Source: Rhizophagus irregularis
Lineage: Eukaryota; Glomeromycota; Glomeromycetes; Glomerales; Glomeraceae
Reading direction: 5' to 3'
DNA length: 64,000 bases
Assembly (NCBI RefSeq): GCF_026210795.1
Contig: NC_089449.1
Location: 3,224,001-3,288,000, forward strand
Shown here: piece after piece, positions 47,011 to 56,269 of the stretch
Position numbering within the stretch: the first letter of the stretch is position 1
Layout of the letters: each line of letters starts with the position of its first letter
The notes under the pieces: generated by a model
The model's database searches: none
What the model was told of the DNA's origin: nothing
What the model saw: the letters and a program-made list of their open reading frames with translations, nothing else
Made by a program: the position numbers and the translations under genes

Positions 47011-48459
47011 ATGGAAATCGTCCCTCTAATTTCTACACATGAAAACACTACCGCCGCTCCTTTTTCTGGGGCATGCACTTCATTAATTCATATGCCTCTT
47101 GACATATTCATTGAAATATGTAATCATTTACCACCTTATGATTTACATACTTTAACTTACGTATGTAGACAATTTCATTATTGGTTAAATTCAACAACTT
47201 CTTATATTACAAGGGATATTTGGAATTATTCGAGGTTGAATCTTGATGAACATATGAAGTTGGATCCACCCGAAGGAATGGATGAAATTACTTTTATTAA
47301 ATTATCCTTGATTGAAAAAAAATGTCAAATTTGTAAAAATGATCAGGAGATACCAAAAATTTATTGGGTTTTTCGGGTTAGACTTTGTACAAAATGCTTT
47401 AGAACTAGAGTTACGATGTAAGTGAACAATTTTTTGTAAGTCTCATCCCTTCTATTGTTTATAATATAAATCCAATCCTCTTAATTTAGAGCTGATACTA
47501 TTCCCGTGTGGCCAAGGGACGCGATTGATTTATCGTTGATTTTACCTTATGAATATTTAGTTACATCACGTAATATTAAAAAGTGTGTATATTGGAATTC
47601 TGAATTAATTTCAACACTTCAAGAATGTCTTTTGATTCCAGACAAAGAAATTGGTGATTGGATTTTTCATAAACAAACCATCACAAATAAAAAGATTGAA
47701 GATTCTTTAAAACGTACTAAAAATGATGAGAATAGAATAAATTGGTTACTTAAAAAGAAAAAAGATTATTTAGATCAAATAGTTAAAACACTTGAAAGTA
47801 TTAAAGACGATACTGGTAAAAAAATTTATATTAAGAAACATATTTTATCTCAACCTATATATAAAAAAGCTCATTCTACATTAAATACTCCTTTTATGGA
47901 TACTGGTCCTTGGCCAAATTTATTGGAAAAATTAAAAAATGAATATTATGAAAATATAATAATAAAACAACGTCGAAAATCAATTATATATAGAATAATT
48001 AAATTACTTACTTATAGAAAATTATCTAATACAAAAGGTGAAATCTTTATAAATGATCCAATATTAGATTATTTAGAATGGTGTCCAACATTTATTAAAC
48101 CTCCAGTAAAATTAAATGATGTGGATGATGTAATTCGACGTATAAGAGTTGAAGCTCGTGATTATTTAAAAAAGAAATTATATAGAAGACGTGTATCTTT
48201 TTTAACAATTGAAGGTTGTATTAAATTATTAACACAGTGTAAAACTTGTGCTCCATTATTCAAATGTAAATTATGTTGGGGATCTAGAAGAAAATCTTAT
48301 AATAGTTATGATGAAGTGAATAGGCATTTAGCATGTCAAGGTACACATAATTTATATTATTCTGATATAAATGATTCTTTGATAGAGGTGGATCATGAAA
48401 ATGTGAAGAAACTTATTTCAATTTGGCTTAGTAAAATCGTGTTAAAAAAGACAACGTAA
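47011..48459 (+). CDS. F-box protein, two exons, 458 aa
   Basis: Exon 1 is 47011-47417, the intron 47418-47489 (GTAAGT to TTAATTTAG), and exon 2 47490-48459. The F-box lies at about residues 26-75 (MPLDIFIEICNHLPP; YVCRQFHYWLNSTTSYITRD). A two-CxxC element follows (CQICKNDQE; LCTKCFRTRV). The intron splits the gene right after it, in the same phase as in the paralogue at 38.0-41.2 kb. Exon 2 shares PWPNLLEKLKNEY, DPILDYLEWCPTFIKPP and the terminal C2H2-like finger (FKCKLCWGSRRK, then two His). This copy starts close to the F-box and lacks the long Thr-rich region, so the insert is a feature gained by the other copy or lost here. It is probably an SCF ubiquitin-ligase adaptor, inferred from the family. 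Confidence 0.85.
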
Positions 48460-48469
48460 AAATGGTAAA

Positions 48470-51420
48470 ATTAAGATCATCTTGATGAACTTTTGTAAAT
48501 TTTTAAAATTTGGTTAGTTAAATATTAACTTTCTGTATAGCTTTCATGATTGCATTATTTTTTCCTCTTTTTCTTGTATTAAATCAACAATTTTCATGAA
48601 GAATAAAAAAAAAAAATCTTTCTCTCTTTTCAAACACGCGCTGAATTTAATACAAGTATGCAACAACGTATTACGTAAATGTAAATGAATTTATTCGTTC
48701 TTATCAAAAATTCAAAATGGTTAGATTACGAACATTAGGTATTTAGGTTTACCTATCGGGCCTCTTCCCCATCTCTTCATATCTTTGACGTCCGTAATTT
48801 TGTTGAATCTGCAACAAGCATAATGCTGGCCAAAATTACAAATAGCGTTGCCCAGCACTATAGGTCACGTGATTCCAATTTGTATGAAGTCTTTTTGAAA
48901 TCAAAATATCTAACTTTATTAGCAATATTACAAATTCCTACTAAAATTATTTAAAGTTATTATTAATTAAAAAAATTTATATATATTAATTAAACTAAAG
49001 TTAACTATATAACTAAATTAAATATAATTAAAAATTTAAAATTGTTTTATTTTAGATAATAAACTATAATATTGATTTGATACCATTATAGGAATTAATA
49101 TTTTACTTATGGTAATTAGTTTATATATTTATAAATATAAACTACCAAAATATCCTAATTAACTAATAAATGTTTATGATAAACTAGAAAGTTGTAAGAC
49201 CTAAGTAATAGAATAAAAAGAAAAAGTAATAAGAATAGAAATAAAAAGTAATAAGAATAAAAATAAAAAGTAATAAGAATAAAAATAAAAAGTAATAAGA
49301 ATAAAAATAAAAATAAAAATAAAAATTAAGATAAATTAAAATTAGCAAAAATTTTAATTATTAATTAATTAAATATAATAAAATTAAAAATATAAATAAA
49401 TTAATTCAACCAAATTAAATTTCACATTAAAATAATAATTTGAAGATAAAGATTTATAAATTCAAAGGTCAAGGTAGTAGAAGATTTTTATCAATATACA
49501 AATTAAATTGCAAATGCATTAAACTTAATAAATCTTAGATTCTTAGTATTGCTATTTTATACAAATTACAAGTTTATATAAAAACTTTATTAATTATATA
49601 ATAATTATAATAATATTGCAAATAGAATTTATAAAATTAAATTCTAATTATTATTTTGCTAATTATTAATTAAATATAAAACTACATAAGTTTTGTGATT
49701 TACCAAACAAAAATATCAAAGTTATACACTAATATGATGCATTTTATATATCATCCTACCTGTCTAATCATCATAATCACCTGATAGTACACATGTGGGG
49801 TTCTATAGAGAAATAATGAATAGTTTACAAATTAATAATATTAGCATAGTTATTTAGTTCTTTTACTTATGTATATTACTAACATTATTCTAATAAATTT
49901 ATAAATATACTGCGATTAGAGATGTTAAGTAAAACTAAAATATTTGGTCATTTGACGAAACTAAATAGTTTAGACATTTAAAATTAAAAGACAAATGCTG
50001 AAATTCAATATTCCATGATATTTCTATGGATTTTTCATAAATTTCCATGGATTTTTAATTATAATAATTACTTAAAAAAATAAATTTTTATTAAAATATA
50101 ATATTTTTTAAAAAGAATTATAATTTTATATAATTAAAATTAAAATTAAAAATTACTATTATATAGTTTAGTCAATGATGAAACTGAAACTAGTTGGTGA
50201 TGAAACTAAAATTTTTGGCAAAAAGAGTTTAAGTAGACATCACTAACTGCGATTATAAAAAAAAATATATATAAAACTAGTAAACTACAAGTTTATATAA
50301 AAACTTTATTAATTATATAATATTGCAAATAAAATTTATAAATTAAATTTTTAATTATTTTTTTTTCTAATTGCAAATTAATTTACCAATTAATTTATTA
50401 ATATTTTTATTATTATTAAATTTGTTAAAAATTATAATAATTATTTATATATTTATTTATTTAAATTAAACTAATTTAAATGCTACTATATGAGTTATAA
50501 TATATTAATTAATTTATATAATAAAAATTTTTTATTTTAATATTATTTGCTTATTATATTTAATAAATTATATAAGAAAAAATTTTATAATAAAAATTAA
50601 TTACTTTATTTATATAAGAATGGAAAGTAAAGTTTTATATTAAACTGATATTATATAATATATATACTACTATTTTTATTAATAATATTTTTTAATTAAT
50701 TGATTAATAAAATTTTATATATAAAATTAGTTAAATTTAATAATATTTAAAATTAGTTAAATTTTAACGATATATTTAAAATTGGTTAAAATTAGTTAAG
50801 TTTTAATAATTAAAATTGATTAAATTTCATATTAAATTATTTTAAAATTGAGGGAAAATCGACTACATTTCTTATCTGCTAATCACTTGGCCATTTTTCC
50901 AGTAGAAATTGCTGAAGGAAAAACTTGGGTTTTTCTTACTTAAATGATTGTAGAGTGCTTTTATTTTTGTTTTAGACTTCTTGGTCATTCTTTAAAGACT
51001 TGAACGGGCCTTTAACTCAAAGTTTTGGTGGAATTACAAAACTATCACTGGTCAAAATAGTCCAAATCGGCCAAAATTCAGCCAGCCAATTTTAGGCTGA
51101 TTTATGGTCTAATGCTGATCGAACTTTAGCAGATTTTTTGGCTGCAATTTGCTGCCATTTGCCTAAAGTTCAGCTTGAAATTTCAGCCAAAATTCAGTTA
51201 ACATTTAAAACAATTTCAAATAGCAAATTTTGGTGAATAATTTTCTGAATGTTATTTAATTTATATTGCAAATTTGTACTAAATTTATTTACTAATATTC
51301 AGCCACAACTCATTTTATTTGATATTCGCAATAAAATTACAACTTTATTTATAAATACATATTAGTGATATTACAAATAAGTATTGCTAATTTACAATTT
51401 CACAATCACATAATTCATGT
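48470..51420. other. extremely A+T-rich gene-free region
   Basis: I see no gene. At about 49200-49330 a block of roughly 22-24 bp (AAAAAGTAATAAGAATAAAA) is repeated four times. A phrase of about 80 bp containing AACTTTATTAATTATATAAT recurs at about 49571-49660 and 50289-50370. From 51000 to 51200 there are many TTCAGCC and GGCTGA words in both orientations. Confidence 0.45.
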
Positions 51421-51435
51421 ATTCGTATATACTTA

Positions 51436-51544
51436 CACAGGTCGAAAAGTGAAAAATCAGTTACCAATCGGTCACCAATCAGATACCTGATTGGTGACCG
51501 ATTAGTGACTGATTGATGCCTGATTTTTCACTTTTTGATCTGTG
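51436..51544. mobile_element. 109-bp MITE with TTA target duplication
   Basis: The left end CACAGGTCGAAAAGTGAAAA and the reverse complement of the right end CACAGATCAAAAAGTGAAAA match in 18 of 20 bases, and the arms continue to form a near-complete foldback. TTA lies on both sides (51433-51435 and 51545-51547). Removing the element and one TTA restores the palindrome of the host repeat unit (CGTATATACTTACGAATC), as found intact at about 52545. A TTA duplication is the mark of PIF/Harbinger transposition. Confidence 0.8.
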
Positions 51545-52820
51545 TTACGAATCTTGATCTTTTGGAAACCCACCAAAACTATAAAAAAAAGAAAAGAACG
51601 ATTAGTAACCATTTCATAATATTAAAAAAAAAGCAAAAAACCCCAAGATTTTACTTATAAATCTTTGGTTTTTTCTGTTTATCAGAATCCATCTGAGACA
51701 CCAAACCTATAAAAAGAAAAAGAGCGGTTATTAATAACCATTCATAATAATATTAAAAAAAATAAAAAATAAACCAAGATTTGTACTTATGAATCTTGGT
51801 TCCACTTTTTCTAAAGATCCTGAAACCTACAAAAAGAAAAGAACAGTTATTAGTAAACCGTTCGTAGTAATAAAAAATAAAAATAAAAAATAAAAAAAAA
51901 AACCAAGATTCATACTTACTTATGAATCTTGGTTTTCCGTTGTTCTTCGAAAGCCCACTAAAACTAAAAAATAAAATAAGAACAGTTATTAGTAACTGTT
52001 CGTTAATATTATAAAAAAAAATAAAAATAAAACCAAGATTCGTACTTATAAATCTTGGTTTTTTCCATTCTTCAAAAAACACTGACCTAAAAAAAAAGAA
52101 AAAGAACTGTTAGAAACTCTTCGTAATAATAAACAAAAATAAAAAAATAAAGATTCATACCAAATCTTTAGTTTTTTCCATTCCTTGGAAAGACAGAAAT
52201 CCACCTGAACCTATAAAAAAAAATCAAAGGAACAGTTAGTAATCGTTCTATATCATTAAAAAAAAGATTCGTAAGTATATTACTTACAAATCTTAAAGGT
52301 TCTCCTTTTCCCATTCTTTGAAAGTTCACCTGAACCTATAAAAAAAAAAAGAATGGTTATTAGTAACCATTCATTAATAAAATTAAAAAAAAATTATAAA
52401 GTAAAAATTCGTACTTACGAATCTTTATCTTTGGATTTTCATTCTTTGGAAGCCCACCCAAACCTAAAAATAAAGAAAGGAATGGTTGTTAATAACTGTT
52501 CATTAATAAAATTAAAAAAACAAAAAAAATTAAAATCAAGATTCGTATATACTTACGAATCTTATTTTTTTTTGTTCTTTGGAACTCAGAAGCCCTACCT
52601 AAAATACTGAACCTATAAAAAATAAAAGAAAAAGAATGGTTAATAACCGTTCATAATATTAAAAAAAAATAAACCAAGTTCTGAATTTATGAAACTTAGT
52701 TTTTTCCATTCTTTAGAAGTCACCTGAATGGCTGAACACTGGCTGAACCTAAAAAAAAGAAAGAAAAAAGAACAGTTAGTAACCGTTCATATTAAAAAAA
52801 AATAAAATAAACTCCAAAGC

Positions 52821-53099
52821 CACTGGTAAAAAAATGATTTATCCTATACATATCTTACACATATTGGGTACTCAAAATGTAGAAAATCATACACAAATAA
52901 TACACATATCATATACATATCGGGTACTAATATATATATCATACATATATCAGGTACCTGATAGATATACTATATATATAAGTACCCGATATGTGTATGA
53001 TATGTGTATTATTTATGTATGATTTTCTACATTTTGAGTATCCAATATATGTAAGATATATGTAGGATATGTGTAAGATAGACCATTTTTTTACCAGTG
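52821..53099. mobile_element. 279-bp foldback MITE with CACTGGTAAAAAAATG ends
   Basis: Both ends, read inward, give CACTGGTAAAAAAATG, and the arms stay complementary through TACTCAAAATGTAGAAAATC and ATATCATACACATATCGGGT to the centre. The whole element is thus a long near-perfect palindrome. It splits one unit of the surrounding array. The right flank is TA but the left is GC with a few host bases missing, so the target duplication is not clear; a Tc1/mariner-type origin is possible. Confidence 0.75.
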
Positions 53100-53297
53100 T
53101 AAGTATTTGTACTTACGAATCTTTGGAGTTTCTATACTTCAGAAGCCCACCTGAACGCTGAACCTAAAAAAAAGAAAGAAAAAGGAACAGTTAGTAACCG
53201 TTCATATTAAAAAAAAAATAAATAAACTCCAAAGAATTCGTACTTACAAATCTTTGGAATTTCTGTACTTCAGAAGCCTATCCAAAAGCCGAACCTA

Positions 53298-53457
53298 TAA
53301 AAAAAAAAAGTAAAAAAAAGTGAAAGGAAAAAGGGGAAGGAAGAAAAAAGGAAAGGAAGGAAATGAAAGGAGAACGAAGGAAGAAAAAGGGGAAGAAGGG
53401 AAATAGGAAGGAAAACGAAGGAAAGGAAAGGGAAGGGGAAGAAAAAAATTAAAAAAA
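53298..53457 (+). repeat. polypurine tract of about 150 bp
   Basis: The plus strand is almost only A and G (GGAAGGAAGAAAAAAGGAAA and similar), with very few C or T. On the minus strand it is a C/T tract directly upstream of array 2, in the position and composition of a fungal promoter. Confidence 0.8.
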
Positions 53458-53779
53458 GTTTAAAAACTTTTTTAAACTTTTAATACGCATAATGTGTAAT
53501 ATATAACGTTTGATTAAATAATTCAATAAATTAACCATAAATCATATATGTCAAAATTTGGCCGATTTTTAATAATTTCTGAAATTTGGCCGAAATGTGT
53601 GACAGATCAGCTGATTTGTCACATAACCAAAAGTTTTTATTTCAACCAGTGTATAAAGCAGTTTTTACCAAAAGTAATTTTACTTTTGCAAAGTTTTTTT
53701 CCTACCAGTTTTCTGAAAGTTGTAACAGTTACATATAGAACAGCTGGGCTTTGAACTCTACATTAGTGTGAAGCTTTCC

Positions 53780-54450
53780 CATTGCATCAGGAAATTTTAT
53801 AGCGCGAAAAATTGCGTAAGTTTACGATTTTGTAAGTTTATGAAAGTTTATGGCATAATATTTCGAAAAATTTCAAAATATTACGTAAGTTTACAATTTT
53901 GTAAGATTTATGTGATATTACGGTTAAAATATTACGTAAGTTTACAATATCGTAAGATTTACGCAATATTACGGTCAAAATATTCTGCAAATTTACGAAA
54001 CTGTAAACCTGCGTAATATTACGGTTGAAATATTTCGAAAATTTACGAAACTGTAAACCTGCGTAATATTACGGTTGAAATATTTCGAAAATTTACGAAA
54101 CTGTAAACCTGCGTAATATTACGGTTGAAATATTTCAAAAATTTACGAGACTGTAAACCTGCGTAATATTATGGTTGAAATATTTCGAAAATTTACGAGA
54201 CTGTAAATCTGCGTAATATTACGGTTAAAATATTTTGAAAATTTACGAGACTGTAAACCTGCGTAATATTACGGTTGAAATATTTCAAAAATTTACGAGA
54301 CTGTAAACCTGCGTAATATTACGGTTAAAATATTTCGAAAATTTACGAAACTGTAAACCTGCGTAATATTACGGTTGAAATATTTCGAAAATTTATGAGA
54401 CTGTAAACCTGCGTAATATTCCGTTTCGAAAATTTATGAGATTGTAAACT
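53780..54450. repeat. 50-bp minisatellite
   Basis: CTGTAAACCTGCGTAATATT recurs at exactly 50-bp steps at 54001, 54051, 54101, 54151, 54201, 54251, 54301, 54351 and 54401 with few changes. The unit continues ACGGTTGAAATATTTCGAAA. Degenerate ~45-60 bp relatives (ATATTACGTAAGTTTACAAT) extend the array leftward to about 53800. Confidence 0.9.
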
Positions 54451-54947
54451 GCGTATGCAGTAGAACGTATACAAGGGGCATGTGATACTATTGAATAATC
54501 AAAAATAATATAAACACCTTTTCTTTTATATAAACACCTTTTTTTTTAAGTTTGGGAAAGCAAATTTATTTTTATTTACGAATTTTTTATTATTTACAAT
54601 TTTTATGTTAAAAATTAAAGTAAATTCTAATTTTTATTATAACTTAATAAAAAAATATACATTTGATACTTGTTCGCTACTATTTTATAAAATAGTACCC
54701 AGGCTGTACAGCGTGGACGTCAGTATCAGTCACAGCCCAAAAAAACGTGAGTCTCCAGCCGATATTTGGTACGGACTGGGCCTAGCTACTCACTTAATAA
54801 ATAAAAAAATAAAAATAATTATCTTCTACGATACGTAGGTAAGTTTCTCCTTCTCCTACGATCGTCACACGTATCTAAAATTGATCAAATTTATCAAATT
54901 TAAAATGTGAACGTAAAATAGAATGTAATATTAATTATAAAATTTTA

Positions 54948-55461
54948 TTATAGTATAATTACCGGCCTCTCCCAAAATCTCGTTCTAAATTCACGATAAT
55001 ATCTTTGGCCGGTACGCGTCCACAGCCGCCGCCCAGGCCGATCAGCAGGGGTACCATTACGATAAAGGACATAGTTCTAAATATCAAAATCAGTTTGAAT
55101 ATTCGGTAAATACATTTAATTTAAATGAATGTAATTTTATTTATTTACTTACATGGTAATCCCTGACGAGGTTCCTCCACTTTTGGCTGCACTGTTGCCC
55201 GGAAACCCTCATTCGAAATATTCTATTTATTCTGATTCAATTAAATGGATTGGTTAATTTGAATTTAAATTCTTTCTTAAAGAAAATTATAGATATTAGT
55301 CATATGAACCTATTGGCAACAGAGTCCCAAAAATCATGGCGGCTTCTACCATTAATATTATGGTAGGCGCGGTTTCTGTCGCGGCGTATGTCGACAAGTT
55401 CGTCCATCATAGTCCAGTTCCAATGGACGTTATAGGAACGACGACGTGTTTGGCGAGGCAT
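54948..55461 (-). CDS. Myb/SANT-like protein, three exons, 116 aa
   Basis: Exon 1 is 55461-55310, exon 2 55222-55153 and exon 3 55076-54948, with introns GTTCAT to AATAAATAG and GTAAGT to ATATTTAG. The joined protein opens MPRQTRRRSYNVHWNWTMMD. It carries a Myb/SANT-like domain at about residues 10-80: W-x-W near 14-16, HDFWDSVANR, then SGQQCSQKWRNLVRDYHNY. It ends RYYREFRTRFWERP. The QC-x-KW-x-NL-x-x-DY pattern is typical of the trihelix/MADF-like DNA-binding domains that accompany some transposases, notably in Harbinger elements. All joins keep frame and run through the motif. No transposase lies beside it, so it may be a solitary or host gene. An ATG upstream at 55590 is in frame but adds an unlikely A/T-rich leader. 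Confidence 0.7.
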
Positions 55462-55972
55462 TATTAGATTTGATTTTATTTTTATAATTTGATTTTGGGA
55501 TGAGTAAAAATTTGAAAGAAAGTCGTAAAATGTCACTTTAAATAAAATTTGAACAATACCTCTTTGGTTTGATTTTATTTCTCGTTTCAATTAAAATTTA
55601 ATTTATTAGACTTTTCATCATTAAACATATTAATTAAATCTCATGCGGATATGGATTATCTAAATATAAATATCATGATTCTAAATATAGATATAAATCA
55701 CTTAATTTATTTTAATTTTTTAAAAAAAAAAATCTTAGTTTGATTTCAATTAAAAATAATTAAAAATCATGTACATGTTTTGGTTATTTAAATATAAATA
55801 TCAATATATTATATTTAAAAATAAAACAATTTATTATTAGCACATTCTATTGAATTTTTAAAAAAAAATCTTCAATATATCATATTTAAAAATAAAACAA
55901 TTATATTCTGATTAAATATTTTGCGTACATTTCTTAAAAAAATCATAAAAAAAATCTTGTACGTCGTACATG

Positions 55973-56168
55973 CAATTACTAAATATCATCCCCTTGTGAT
56001 AAATAAAAATTACGCAACACAAATTCAACACAAACTCAACACAAATTTAACAAATTTAACGAAATTTGGCTAAAATTAACAAATTTTTTACCAGAATTAT
56101 CAACACAAATTGAACACAAATTTCAGTCACGATTTATTTATGTCACGCCCGTGTTGTTAATAATTAAA
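55973..56168 (+). repeat. left terminal inverted repeat of the Plavaka element
   Basis: It begins CAATTACTAAATATCATCCC and contains several AACACAAATT words in tandem, then CAGTCACGATTTATTTATG. It is inverted at 61946-62129 with about 90 percent identity by eye and a small extra segment here. Confidence 0.85.
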
Positions 56169-56269
56169 TAAATAAATCTGCATTTTATTTATGATATGGA
56201 AAACGTGACCATAAATTCTTTTAAGGATATAATTTTATTAAAATAAATCAAAACTCCTATATCAAGTGA

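Larger units (their letters stand above)
51421..53295 (-). repeat. tandem array 2 of intron-like hairpin units (about 130 bp)
   Basis: About twelve units occur in tandem. On the minus strand each has a palindrome AAGATTCGTA-AGTACGAATCTT with a GTAAGT or ATAAGT donor at its centre, an A/T tract, a second palindrome GAACAGTTACTAATAACTGTTC-like with TACTAAT/TACTAAC at its centre, a T-run and TATAG or TTTAG. Then come roughly 35-50 bases (GTTCAGGTGGGCTTC-like) leading to the next donor. Donor positions on the plus strand are near 51435, 51651, 51784, 51913, 52042, 52156, 52280, 52411, 52547, 52682, 53110 and 53242, so the period is 114-136 bp apart from two gaps caused by MITE insertions. At least six units keep a perfect GTAAGT. 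It could be a chain of micro-exons, or a satellite that grew from an intron. Confidence 0.75.

Noticed and set aside
51753-52082. 109-aa frame on the minus strand with repeated phrases
   Set aside because: It is a read-through of the hairpin array across donor and acceptor sites; the product is Phe/Ile-rich and only mirrors the repeat.
51421-54450. Regularly spaced repeats that might suggest CRISPR
   Set aside because: Units are far longer and more variable than CRISPR repeats, have no unique spacers, and the genome is eukaryotic.
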